This document shows, one piece after another, positions 50,912 through 62,035 of a DNA stretch of 64,000 bases (the stretch's first letter is position 1; the number at the start of each line of letters is the position of its first letter). Location: NCBI RefSeq assembly GCF_026212465.1, contig NC_080057.1:23199647-23263646 (forward strand). Direction: 5' to 3'. Below the pieces are notes generated by a model. It did no database searches, was not told the DNA's origin, and saw only the letters and a list, made by a program, of their open reading frames with translations. This stretch comes from Amaranthus tricolor. Its lineage: Eukaryota; Streptophyta; Magnoliopsida; Caryophyllales; Amaranthaceae. The position numbers and the translations under genes were made by a program.

Positions 50912-51229
50912 ATGTCAAAGGAGCATTGTATTGAAGAGTTTTGTGATTGTGGTTATGAAGTTGAGATTAATACAGATTGGAGCGACTTCGATCCAGGGCG
51001 TGATTTTGTTGCTTGCCCTTTCTACTTGGTTGAAAGATTAGGATGCACATACTTTAGATGGATTGCTCCGGAGGGTACCAAATGGCAGAGAGACTTAATA
51101 ATACGGTTTGAAAAGGAAAAACAAGAGCTTAAAGATGAGATATTTAATCTAAAGAGACAAATAGATAATATGGCACATAGGAAGGAAGAGACTGAAAGGA
51201 TTATGAGAAAGTTTAAGAAGCAATCTTAG
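50912..51229 (+). CDS. GRF-type zinc-finger protein with C-terminal coiled coil (MULE cargo)
   Basis: A 105-residue frame. Zinc ligands fit the zf-GRF pattern: C11 and C13 (CDCG), C35 after GRDF (29-32), and C45, followed by YFRWIAP. Residues 62-100 are Lys/Glu-rich with heptad spacing, a likely coiled coil. Small zf-GRF plus coiled-coil proteins are common in plant genomes, often near MULEs; their role is unknown. The ATG directly follows TTTCATAG, which could be a splice acceptor, so an upstream exon is possible. The frame is intact, which stands out beside the broken minus-strand gene. Confidence 0.7.
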   Translation: MSKEHCIEEFCDCGYEVEINTDWSDFDPGRDFVACPFYLVERLGCTYFRWIAPEGTKWQRDLIIRFEKEKQELKDEIFNLKRQIDNMAHRKEETERIMRKFKKQS

Positions 51230-51562
51230 TTAGCGAAGGTAGTTTAACTTAACGAATGTACTATGTAATTTGATATGGATTCGTTGAACATGAATGATAT
51301 TGTGTTGAATTTTCGAGAGCATTTTCCCTATTTGAATATAATTGTCTGTTTGTTTTTGATTAAATTCATACTGCATTTTTGGTGGAATGAGTCATCGCCG
51401 AAAAGTCTAAGTACTTAACATTATTTCATTCATAATAAACGTGTGATACTACCATAAAAATATATACATCTACATATATGTTACAATTTATACACAAAAA
51501 AACAAATGTTACAAATATTGAGTATGTACAAATGTTCAAAATATACAAACAGTATTCTAATG

Positions 51563-53055
51563 CTAATCCTCCTCCTGTACCCTGTCTAACTGTGACAGTT
51601 TACGACGCCTCCTACGATAGTAAGAGGTCGTCGCATGACGCTCAGGTAGGGGAGTTGATTGATACGTTGTTGATGTGGCACCCTGTGACGACCCGGCATC
51701 GTAGTCCGGGCTCGTTAAGTCAACCTCCTCAGGATGAATGTCGGCATGATGAGGAGATGACCCGTACTCGTACATAGTGGTGTGGGGTGCAGTCACTTCC
51801 GGAATGAAGTGTTGAAACTGCGTCCCTCGGAGTATGCCTTGGGCAATCTCCCGTACGGGCTCCTCTTGGGAGGAGCTGATGACTGAAGCAATGCCCTGTG
51901 CCTGCAGTAAGACGTAAGTGTTAATGAAATGTGTAACGTGTAAGTTCTATGGATAATAATCAACGTTGAAGAATACTTACAAAGTGTGTCATCGTCGGTG
52001 CTGCAGGAGCGTACTCGGCTGTCGCCATGATACCTCGTGGTGTCATCCATCGACGCGTGATGCAGAGGAACCACGGCATGTAATCCGCAGAAGTAGGTGC
52101 GCCTACAGCCTCGATCGGCGCACCTTGGGCCAGAAGCTCTAGCCTGTACTCCCAACGAGCGACATGGCGCACGTTGATCTCCAGCCAGTTTTTGGGCACG
52201 GTTTGATTTGAAGTCTCAGTTCGGTACTCAACGTTCCTACGAATATGATACAATCTAACAGCGTCCAACAAGGCATCCTTGTTATCGAACATCATACCCT
52301 TTTGAAACTCTCCTTCATCGGTGTAGGTTGTATCACAATCCCAAGACCTCCAAGAGTTGTCCTCAATGTGTTCATCTAAAGGGGGAATCATTGCATAGGG
52401 TGTAGGAGCAATGATTGTTGGAATGTTGCCTAAGCTTATGTCATTAGCTAGAGCCTCCTCGTCAACACCCACATCGTCCTCAGAAGGGGCTTCTACGAAT
52501 TCATTACTCTCGCTATTAACATCACCCCACGGCTCATTTGTATCTTCTAAGTTAAAAGTATCATCATTTGTGACTTGAAATTGAAGTTGATTGGGTTCTT
52601 TAGAAGGATAAGAGGAAGATGGCATAAGGGGATTTTGGGTTTCTTAGGTAGGGAAGGGCGTATGAGAAGGAGCAGAAGAAGTTATATTCATGAATGCATT
52701 TGTTTCCACAACATTAATATCTTCATTCCCTAGGGGGTACCTCTTCTACATATCACTCTAAAGAAGGAGTAGGGTTAGACCTTGAATACTCCCACATTGC
52801 ATCTATAGCCTCCTCATCCTCAACCGGAAAAACTAACAAATCTCCACTCATATTGTACTTAAAACTTAAATTAACAGTACTTCTTGTAGTGTCAATGTCA
52901 ATCTTAGAGCATATAAAATGTTTAAATTCGTTCAAATCCATGTATGAGTTGCATGCAAACAATTTACGTCTTCCCCCACCATACTTAACATTGTTACTAG
53001 TTGATCGAATTGAATCATTCCAAAAGCATACAACAGTCACACGAAATGAATCCAT
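51563..53055 (-). pseudogene. MuDR N-terminus joined to plant-mobile-domain C-terminal tail
   Basis: First part 52753-53055: MDSFRVTVVCFWN..., resembling the N-terminal domain of plant MuDR transposases, ending in a stop (TGA). After about 130 bp a second frame (52625 downward) holds acidic linker and a MuDR DNA-binding-like segment FQKGMMFDNKDALLDAVRLY (near 52280). It then switches at NQTVPKNW to a plant-mobile-domain tail (VARWEYRLE, DYMPWFLCITRRW). A GT-AG intron (donor after 51981, acceptor before 51901) joins it in phase to a last exon ending RRRRRKLSQLDRVQEED at 51563. The DDE catalytic core and most of the mobile domain are missing, so this is an internally deleted fusion. The in-frame stop makes it a pseudogene unless an intron removes it. 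Confidence 0.65.
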
Positions 53056-53550
53056 TTCTACAACAATACATACAAAATCAACATCACCATCACGTTCATA
53101 AATATATTACCACTATAGATGACATACATTTTAAAATCAACAACAAATTCATGAACAAACAACCTCATTATGAAGATCACTATATATGACATACATTTTC
53201 AAATCAACAACAAATAAAAAAACTTATAACTACCTCAATAAGCTGTAGATCAACAAGAAGTAGTAAATTGGAAGTTTATGAACCTACATTTATGGGAAAG
53301 TCGGTTAAAAGTTTGTAAACCCTAATTTTTCGAAAATAGAAAAAACACAAAAAAAAGGTACCTTAAGGCAATGTAGGAAGATGACAGAACTAATTAGTGG
53401 TACAAACTTGGAATTTGATGAGTTTAGTTGAAGGATTGAATGTGATTTTAATGGAGGAAAGAAGAAGAGAACTCGTAAGTGTGGCAAAGGGAAAACAAAA
53501 GGCGTGAACTGAAATGAGGAAGAAGGAAACTGGAAAAAAATATAAGGCTT

Positions 53551-53626
53551 CAGTCGCTGTTAGTAACAGCGACTGATCTTTTTCTTTCTTTTTTTTTTTT
53601 TTGGTTTTCGCTGTTACTAACAGCGA
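53551..53626. repeat. Palindrome pair in the right MULE TIR
   Basis: A 25-nt palindrome centred at 53563 extends the 19-nt core by three bases on each side. A further core copy lies at 53608-53626. Confidence 0.95.
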
Positions 53627-53847
53627 CTTAAACCAAACCTAGGTTTGGATGTACGGACGCTTATTTTGGGAATAAAGTTTTCACCGAGCTTATTTTTGGA
53701 ATAAAGTTGTTAAATTATCTTATTTTTTTCAAATTTTCCCTGAATCGCAAACAAAACCGAGACTACTGGGCTTTTTTGTTGTTGGCTATCTCTTATTTTT
53801 GGGCTTTTGAAAAAAATAGGCTTATAATAAAAAAAAAATTCAAAATA

Positions 53848-54150
53848 AGGTTAAGTAAATTTTAATTCCTAAAATAAGTATTTTCATGCCAAAGCTGAGG
53901 TTGTATATGTTTTTTGTTATTAACAGGGAACAGAGAAATTAGTTAAAAAAAGTCAAAATTCTTCGTTCGCAGTTACTAATAACAAACAAAATAGCGAATA
54001 AAAGAGAGACAATATCATAGCGTTAGAAGGGACAAAAAAAGATAAAAAAAAGTTTTGTTCTCTGCACCTCAACTTTGATATGGAGACACTTATTTCAAAA
54101 ATTAAAATTTCTCGAAGCTTATTTTGGAAAATTTTTTGGTTATAAGCTTT
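53848..54150. repeat. Short deletion derivative of the neighbouring MULE family
   Basis: Ends AAAATAAGGTTAAGTAAATT and (reverse complement) AAAATAAGCTTCGAGAAATT are inverted repeats and echo the AAAATAAG blocks of the large element. A degraded AGTTACTAATAAC palindrome remains inside. No coding sequence. Confidence 0.6.
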
Positions 54151-54220
54151 TTTTCAACTTTTCATCGATTGTGCTTGTTGGAGAGTAAATATGAATTAGT
54201 TTTTAAGAACAATAAGTTTT

Positions 54221-54440
54221 ATATGAAATCATCTCACTATAAAACAAACTCATATAATTAGTCCATTTCTCAAAGTAATAACTTTAAAATTATTAGTGAT
54301 AATTATAAGTAATCACTCTATGATTGTAAAAATGGTCATTTTAAGGTTATAAATTATCATTTTAAGACATCAAATATAAATTGGATTAGCTAAATAAAGA
54401 TGATCTCACCCCAAGACCATTTCATGAGAGAATTTATGTT
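54221..54440. repeat. MITE family B, copy 4 (diverged)
   Basis: ATGAAATCATCTCACTATAA at the left and AGATGATCTCACCCCAAGACCATTT at the right, with TTTTAAGGTTATAAATTATC-like repeats inside. Confidence 0.5.
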
Positions 54441-55275
54441 CTAAAAAAAGTATTGTGTTTGATTTTCACTTAGCCTTATTCCTCCAGGCTCAATCTACCC
54501 TATAATAAAAATATATATTTTATTGAATAAAAAACATAAATTAACCTTAACCGTGATAACTAAATATATGTGGTATTTAGGGTTAATATTTTGTTTTGGA
54601 CATAAGGTCTAAATCTTAACTATGCTCAATTATGAGTGAAAGATAGTCTAAAGAGCCCAAGTCCAATCAATTATCAGTTTTGTTGGTTCATATAAAAGAT
54701 TCAAATCTTCAAAAATCCTACAATGACAAACATGTACAAATACTCTTAAGAACCTTAAATATGATAAGCAATATCAAAATATTACATACTTTTTCTTTCT
54801 AACATGCATATTTAAAATTTTTCTTAAAATTCAAATTTTATAGCCGACTTGAGTATTGAAGAGGTTTTCTTTAATATCACCTTCGAGTAAGTAACAACCC
54901 TAATTTGTTTTGTAGGAATATTTAAATATTTTCTTTATCTGTTTTCAATAATTGATTCAACATTGGAAAACTTGATTGCTTAAAACATTTGTGCATGAAA
55001 ATAGAGAACCAAACATTTTCAATCTATCTCTTGTATTTATTATCCTTCCTTCATTTAAACAAGTTTCAAATAAATTTCATCCAAAACATATTATTAAAAG
55101 AAAGCATTGAGAAATTTTTTTTTTAAAAAGTGTTATCATTAGAGATGAGGAGTAGATTTGATAAACAAAACTAAATCGAATTGAATATTATGATTTAAAA
55201 GTGTACTAATAAACTTTACAATTAATGCAAGTAATAAGATGATGACCAAATCAACTAACTAACAAAAACACCAAC

Positions 55276-55942
55276 GGCCCGTTTGGTACATGGTATTAGA
55301 GGGCGGTAATGGTAATAAAATTAAGTAATGAAAAATTTGGTTGTTTGGATGCCTTCAATGGTAATGCATGGTAATAAAATAAGATAATAAAATTACCAAA
55401 AAGGGTCATTTTTATTACCATCAAACAATCTGGTATTAGGCTGTGATGGTAATGAAGTATTACTGTGGTAATAAAATAAGGTAATGTTGTTTCGAGCTGA
55501 AGAAAAAAATAATGAAGAAAAAAAAGATAATGTATGTAATTATCTAAAAAAATATTATTATTAAAAAAAAATCATTAGATAGAATAATTTAGATACAATA
55601 ATGCTTTTAGATACAAATATACAATAATGAAACTAAGAGTCATTACCATTTTTATTATTATCATTATGTAGTATTACCATTTTTTAGATAGAATATTATG
55701 AAACTAAGATAAAGAATAATTTAGATAGAATATTATTATTATTATTATTATGTAGTATTACCATTTTTTATTACTAACAATCAAATGCAATCAGTGGAAT
55801 ATTATCTTCCATTACCATTCTTTAGTCATGCACACCAAACAAAAGAATTTTCATTACCAATTCTCATATCTATTCCTTCATTACTATTGCCATTATAACA
55901 TTTCATTTTCATTACTTCATTACCATCAATCAAACGGGTTGT
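55276..55942. repeat. TIR element with GGCCCGTTTGGT ends
   Basis: Left GGCCCGTTTGGTACATGGTA and right (reverse complement) AACCCGTTTGATTGATGGTA. The inside is rich in GGTAATGGTAAT and its complement. No target duplication could be fixed. Confidence 0.6.
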
Positions 55943-56485
55943 AAATTTACAAAGTTCATAATTTGGCTATGTTTTTAAAGATATAGAGCAACTAACTCAA
56001 TAAAAGTACGATGAATGAAAAACTTGAGAGAATAATAAAGCTCAAGTTGTGAAGCAATAGCTTGGCTTGATTTACAAGCTTATAGGTATCCAATAGACTA
56101 CAAAAGGAATCCAAAGTGAATTATAGTTTAAGACAAGGTCAAAGCATCTTTCTTCATCCCCCATGCCCATGCTTACTATTAAAAATCTAATATAGAAAAA
56201 TCTAAGACTTTTTTAAAAATAATCATTGAAATATCTAGATAAGAATGAAAAAGAAAAATCTAGCTAAGAAGAGTCTGGAGAAAAAATTGTAGCTAAAATA
56301 ATATTCATCAGAAAGAAAAATCGGTTTACACACTAACATACCCGTATTATAATTAGCTAATATAAGCTAAGCCAAAATAATCAATAAAGTATAAGAGATC
56401 GATTCCACTCCGTTTCCTTACATAATATAAACTCAACATAGTATTTCCTACACTTCCAAGTTACAACTCCATTTAAATGTAGAAC

Positions 56486-56850
56486 TGTAATACCCCAAAT
56501 TTAGCTTGAAAAAGGATTGATAGACTACTCATATCAACAAGGTGTATCTTCTTTTCTAAGGAGCCCATTTGCTAAGAACTCTACAGTTAAGCGTGCTTGG
56601 TGGGAAGCAATCTTAGGATAGGTGACCTCCTAAGAAGTGTTTTCGGGTGCGCACGAGTGAGGCCAAAGTGCGCTGGAAAAACTTGTGTTGGTTTGTGGGG
56701 CCAGTCTACAGTCTCCATGAGTAGTCACTAGCGGTCCGAGGGTATTTTATTAGAAATAGATGTGGTGGTAACACTCCCATGAGTAGGTTTTGGTTCATAT
56801 TTTTCATTAAAGGTGTTTTCAAAAGTTCGGCCTATTCTAAGGGTTTTACA
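56486..56850 (+). mobile_element. Cassandra-type TRIM solo LTR with 5S rRNA-like promoter
   Basis: Starts TGTAATACCCCAAATTTAGC and ends GGGTTTTACA, flanked by AGAAC (56481-56485) and CGAAC (56851-56855). It contains 5S rRNA-like sequence: CAGTTAAGCGTGCTTGG (A-box region, about 56585-56601) and AGGATAGGTGACCTCCTAAG (C-box region, about 56615-56635). The rest (GCGCACGAGTGAGGCCAAAG, CCATGAGTAGTCACTAGCGG) matches the Cassandra LTR as I know it. No second LTR, so a solo LTR. The last 90 bp differ from the family as I remember it. Confidence 0.88.
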
Positions 56851-56942
56851 CGAACAATCCATCTTCATGCATCATCATCAAATAAGTTCTACACAAAATT
56901 AATTATCCAACCAAATAAATGAGTAAAAGTATATCACAAATT

Positions 56943-57083
56943 GTTGTGAGAGACGGTCTTTTCGAGAGACGCATGAGATATATGGGCTAAATAGCCCAAT
57001 TAATATCATAGAAAGAGAAAATAAAAATATAAACTTTTTATTTTGATGTCGTCTTTTTAAAAAACGGTCTCTCACCGGGATAA
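56943..57083. repeat. Short family B-like MITE
   Basis: GAGAGACGGTCTTTTCGAGAGACG at the left and AAACGGTCTCTCACCGGGAT at the right. Confidence 0.5.
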
Positions 57084-58079
57084 CTAAAAGTATATTTAAC
57101 TTTTAACTTAGGATTAAAAAAACACTTTATGATGGTGAGAGGGACAAGAATATATGGGGCAAATAGAGGATGTAGTAGTATACTACCCCACAAATAAAAT
57201 GACCCTATGATAATCCTAGAAGCCCAAAATAATGACGCATGTGACTTGCTCTAAGAGGCAAGCTACCTTTGATGAGGTACGCCGTCCTTTCCTGCCCTAA
57301 TGCCCACTCGCCATTCTCACGGGACGTTTCTTTTTTCACACGCTCATAAAGCAAGTGGACACTACTTGGCAATTTAACCTCATCTAGATTTAGGACGGAG
57401 ATTTAAAAATTCTTATGACTAAAATAGTAAATATTTAGAAATATGAGAAAATATAGAGAATAAAAATTATGAGATTATATATGTTAAGTGTACATTTCAA
57501 ATTCTATATTGTAAAAATAAGAAATTATTGACAAATATATACATGATTCAATTAAATTATTATGAGACCTTTAGGAATGATACTCAAAAACAAATTCGTA
57601 GGCTCGGCTCAAAACAGACAATATTAAATCAAAGCGGATCATTCACAGTTAAAGGGTCCAATAATATCTTAAACTAAAAATAAACAAGTTTATTAAGACG
57701 AATTAAAATGAGTCAAATTCTATATGAGATTATTTCTCAGGGAATCATATCATACAAAGATAATTGAGAAGAACTAAAAAACTATCTACAATTTAGAACA
57801 TATGTATTATTTTCTTTTTAGCGAGTTCATTAAAATTGTCTCGATTCTATTTGAAGTAATAATTTTTTGTACTTTCATATGAATAATTTTATCGTGGCCC
57901 TCTCCTTAATTTGTACATAAAGACACCTTTTCTTTTAGTCCATTCTTTAATTTGTACACATAAATACCTTTTAATTGTGGTCTTCGCATAATTTGTAAAT
58001 GTAAATAATTTTCTATTGTGGTCCCTTCTTGTCTTAATATTTGTGCAAATTGGAGGGACGGGAGCGGTGACTACAAGTC
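57084..58079. other. Upstream region of the LEA gene
   Basis: AT-rich with no genes. TAATTTGTACA...AAATACCTTTT...TTGTGGTC is loosely repeated three times at 57890-58020. Confidence 0.5.
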
Positions 58080-58088
58080 TATATATAG
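58080..58088 (+). promoter_or_regulatory. TATA box of the LEA_3 gene
   Basis: TATATATAG about 150 bp upstream of the ATG, just before a pyrimidine-rich leader. Confidence 0.6.
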
Positions 58089-58232
58089 TCCCTTTGTTCC
58101 ACTAAGCAAACCCATCTACTTATCCAGGCGTCTGCAACGGTGTCTCCTCTCGTCGTCGTCGAAGCTTTCTATCCTCTTTCGACTCTGACTCTGACTCCCT
58201 TTTACGACGGCGTTTTAGCACAAATCTAATCA

Positions 58233-58726
58233 ATGGCTGGTTCTCTCTCTAACGCTAAACTTTTCTTCTCCCTTGCGGCTGACAACATCTGCGTTGCCCC
58301 CCAATGGTAGGCTACTATTAGACTCCTCGTGATTTTCTGCTGTTGTTTATTGCTGCCAATCTATTGTTTTCACCTCTTTTGAGTTCTATTATTTTCAATA
58401 ATATGTGCAATTGAATTGATTTTGGATTTGTATATTGCCAATAATATTGTTTATTGCTGAAAATGAAATGAACAATAGTAATTTAATTTCAAATTTTGAA
58501 TTTGTATATGAATAGGCGGGGATTCGCTGCAGTCTCACAAGGAGTTGCAGGATTCGGAAGTAGAAAAATGGGGAAATCAACCAAAGAAGACATCGAAAGG
58601 TCAGTAGAGAAGTCATGGATCCCGGATCCGGTTACTGGTTACTATCGACCAGCAAATCGTGCGGCTGAGATTGATGTTGCTGAGCTTCGTGAAATTCTCC
58701 TGAAGCAGAAGATTAGATCACAGTAA
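58233..58726 (+). CDS. LEA_3 family protein (SAG21/LEA5-like)
   Basis: Two exons, 58233-58306 and 58516-58726, joined inside the Trp25 codon (TG|G) by a GT-AG intron of 209 bp, give 94 residues. The N-terminus MAGSLSNAKLFFSLAADN is Ser/Ala-rich without acidic residues for the first 16 positions, as in the mitochondrial targeting region of SAG21-like proteins. RRGYA-like sequence appears as WRGFAAVSQG. The family signature SWIPDPVTGYYRP is followed by the ELREILLKQK end. Such proteins accumulate in late seed development, drought, oxidative stress and senescence; the molecular activity is unsettled. Length matches the family (about 90-105). The ATG context CAATGGCT is good for plants. Confidence 0.93.
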
Positions 58727-61175
58727 ATTTGTTTTTAAAAAAAAATTTGAGAACCGAAAGAAGATGATGATCGATGATGCCGTTTACGGTTTTGACAATT
58801 GACCGTCGGTGAGATTGTTGGGTTGATTATATAAGAAGATGATAGAGTGCTTTTATTATTTATACGATGATATGATTGATGATTGATGATATTGTAACTC
58901 ATTTTAGTACCTTATCCTTACCCATGCCATGTTATGGGATTTCATCTAATAATGATATTAATGGGAATATGGGATAAACTGTGTAAGATAGAGATGTTTG
59001 GCAAATAAATATTGGTCATTGGTTGTTACTTTTTGATTTGCTACAAAATGAAGGGAACTAATCTCTTTCAATCCTTTCCTTTCAAATTCATCTCCTCCAA
59101 ATATGTTATCCAAACAAAAGAAATTGTTTCTCAATAAATCTCTCCGACTCTCCCTTTACCTACATTTCAATTCCTTCAATCCCAACAAAGCGTAAATGTT
59201 CTAATGTTCCGCTTGTGTTCACTTAAGCTTTGATATGCCAAAAGCTCGGTCAAGACATAAGTTGTTCAAACAACAACCTGATCAACCGTGTACCCAAAAT
59301 GTCAAATTTCCGATTATGAACACCCCTAAATTTTTTATGACCTTATTGTAACAGGGAGTAGAGTTGAGATAAATAATCAAACTAAAGTTGTCCTTGGACG
59401 CCATCGCCCAAAATTTGAATTCCTGACATGAGCACTTGTTACATCAGAAGGCGAAGATGTACTCGTAAACAAATAGATAATCTCATAGTCGAGCATCGCT
59501 AACGGGTAGACATATCTTATGCTGCACTTGATTATCAGTTGAGCATCCACATCTGGTTGGCTCTTATGTGCTATAATCTGCTCTTTTCTTTATTCTTTCT
59601 TGCACATGGTTGAATGTGCTGAAATATCAACTGATCAAGAGATAACTCTAAAGAAAGCAATCTGCATTCATAACCAAGTCCGGTACAGCAAGTATAAACC
59701 CATTTAGGGAAACTACTGTTGACGCCATGACGGGATAGATAGACCTATAACTACCGATCTTAAACAACACGAGGTTAAAAGAAATAGCCCTAAAACGCAA
59801 CCAAACCTAACGGAAATTTGTTAGCAATTGAGTATAGAACATGAACAATAACCAATGTTTCGAACATATCTATAACTATCTACTTAAAATTTGAAACATG
59901 ATGAGTTTCGAGTTTTGTGTCTCAACTGTCCTACTCCTCAACTTCTACGAATTTTCTCTTCGGAGTCACCTATATTACGACATGTGTTTCAACAGTTATA
60001 GACAAGTCTCTTTGCACCCACAAAACTAAACAGGGAAACATGCTACTCCCAAAAACGGCAAACACCATCAAGCAAGAACGCCTACGAGAAGCTATACAAC
60101 CACCTACTAAGAGGACGAGAGTTGGAGGATGAAGATGTGAAGCCTACTAAGACTTTTAAAACACATCTTCCATTCTTACTACCATTCTTGAACATTTCCT
60201 TATCAACTCCAAGAAAAAATGAAAAAGCTTAAGTCGTTTGTTCTCGAATGCGACTGACAGTTTCTCCTAGGATATGTTTCTTCTTGAACCTTTAGTTACC
60301 ACATATCGTGCAGTCAAGTTGTGCTAATATTAGAAACAAACGTAATGGAGATTATTTTCTTCAAACAATGCTAGAGTCTTAATAAACAAAGATTGAAGTC
60401 GACTACATGAACCAATATATCAGTTCTAATGATAGTCAATTATTTCCTTCTCCAGATTTAAAATAATTACTTAGCAAGAAACACCAGGTTAGCAACTTCC
60501 TCCATTGGGAGGGATAAGCAGCTTACTGTTCTACTGTACCACTACTTCCGACCACTACTTCTCGCCAAAAAAAGCTCATTTTATATGAGACCAAATAAAA
60601 AAAAAAGAAAATTGGACTCCCACTTATACAGGATACAGTTACTTTTTTAAAAAATATTTTGTGCTGATCCAATTAAAATCACCTCAAAACAATGTACGGG
60701 AACAGTAAAAGACAATCCAATCCTCTCATGAAAGTTTTAGTCATATCAATCAGATTCTCCATCTACAAAAGGTCTATTTGTAGCAGATCAAAAATGCTAG
60801 CAATACACCCAAAATAGAACCATGAAAGACTATCTCTCGTTGGACGGTAAGACAACATTAGATAAAAAACCCGACATATTAGGTATCAGATGAGCTATTT
60901 AATATATGTATGAGGCGTTTTTGGGTGAGACCGTATCATACGTAAATTTGTGCCCCAAAATAACAATCAATCTACACATTCAAACAAAGTAAACCAAACA
61001 TTGTATACTGGATATCAACAAAGAAAAACATAATTGCAAGATCTTGATTACATATAAATGGGTAAACTTTATCAACATTAAACCACAATATCCAACTATT
61101 AACAAAATCAAATAAAACCCATTAAAATTAACCCAAAAACAAAACAACCCACCAATCAACAAACCCTAAAATCTC
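58727..61175. other. Intergenic, no gene recognised
   Basis: LEA 3' UTR at the left, then AT-rich DNA. 59040-59200 has CTTTCC-rich and TATCCAAACAAA sequence like the element at 6886. Near 60890-60945 there is a GGGTGAGACCGTATCATA fragment like MITE family B. The 71-codon frame at 59917-60132 has no family resemblance. Confidence 0.55.
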
Positions 61176-61679
61176 TCAAATTGGAGAAATAGAAGATCTA
61201 ACCTCATCAATCTCCTTGAGTAGGTGATTATTGACATCATTCTTGCATTTTAATCCACAACCACATTGTGGGCATTCATTAAAATTATCAACAGGAAAGT
61301 TAGCAGAAGTAATACCGACAGAAAACTCAAGTTCATCACCAATTCTTCTCACTTCAACAATATTCAACCACATGAAGAAAACCTTCACACTAACCCCACT
61401 AAGATTAGTGAGCTTATTCTTGGAAATAAACCCATTAATTGTTGACTTGTAATTGAGTTGATAAGACCCTTCTAATGAAAAACTACAGCTCCCATTAAGA
61501 AAAGCTTTGAAATTTCCAGTCTTTTCGTTTAAATCATAACCCAAAGCGCCTTTAGGAAGAATACCCATTGGAAAATTGAAGGTTTTTAAGGCATCATAGG
61601 CTGAAAGCTTCTCATTAGCAGTGGCTATGGAGGAAAGACATAAGAAAAAGAGAAGTAGAAGGATTGATGAGGAAGCCAT
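61176..61679 (-). CDS. DUF538 family secreted protein (copy 1)
   Basis: 167 residues from the ATG at 61679, which has an ideal plant context (ACCAATGGC). The open frame extends upstream only to a TTG, so this ATG is chosen. A signal peptide is clear (MASSSILLLLFFLCLSSIATA). The DUF538 core follows: YDALKTFNFPMGILPKG, LNEKTGNFKAFL, CSFSLEGSYQLNYKSTINGFI, LTNLSGVSVKVFFMWLNIVEVR and FSVGITSANFPVDNF. A Cys cluster CPQCGCGLKCK lies near the C-terminus. DUF538 proteins are wall- or endomembrane-associated with poorly known roles; some links to stress and chlorophyll or fatty-acid binding have been proposed. A relative lies at 63014. Confidence 0.93.
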   Translation of the reverse strand: MASSSILLLLFFLCLSSIATANEKLSAYDALKTFNFPMGILPKGALGYDLNEKTGNFKAFLNGSCSFSLEGSYQLNYKSTINGFISKNKLTNLSGVSVKVFFMWLNIVEVRRIGDELEFSVGITSANFPVDNFNECPQCGCGLKCKNDVNNHLLKEIDEVRSSISPI

Positions 61680-61772
61680 TGGTGTAGTAGTGATGATCAA
61701 AGATTAGTCTGGTTTGGAATGCTTTTGATGAGTTTGAAAGGGTCGGTGATTCTTGTCCTGGTTTGTGACTTT

Positions 61773-61780
61773 GTTTTATA
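61773..61780 (-). promoter_or_regulatory. TATA box of DUF538 copy 1
   Basis: TATAAAAC on the minus strand, about 95 bp upstream of the ATG. Confidence 0.55.
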
Positions 61781-62035
61781 CAATAAATTCAGATTTCTGA
61801 TGCAACATGGCTAATTTGGGATGACAGGAGATGCTTAATTGCTTATATGTAGGGCTCATATTTTGGTGGGAAGTTTCTTGACTTCGAGTAGGTGTTTACT
61901 TCAGATCTATCATTAGCGATTGTAGCAACAACTAATTTAGGAATAGTAGGTAGTGTCGTAGTGATACATAATCTAGCACCCGATTGTTTTATTGATTGTA
62001 ACCTTCTTTAATAAAAATGTAATTTTTTATAAATA

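Larger units (their letters stand above)
50450..53741. mobile_element. Mutator-like element with long TIRs, upstream of U1A
   Basis: The left end (50450 to about 50640) and the reverse complement of the right end (53741 to about 53550) align over about 190 bp. Shared blocks include AATTTGAA, AACAACTTT, GTGAAAACTT, AAATAAG, GTCCGTACAT, GGTTTGGT and the palindrome TCGCTGTTAGTAACAGCGA. GAATC flanks both ends (50445-50449 and 53742-53746). Cargo: a GRF zinc-finger gene on plus and a MuDR/PMD-type gene on minus, both MULE-associated. No DDE transposase core is seen, so the copy cannot move itself. Confidence 0.85.

Noticed and set aside
56540..56640. 5S rRNA gene
   Set aside because: Only the promoter half resembles 5S rRNA and it is embedded in a Cassandra LTR.
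61680..61700. Upstream start for DUF538 copy 1
   Set aside because: The codon at 61700 is TTG; the first ATG is at 61679, in ideal context, and begins the signal peptide.
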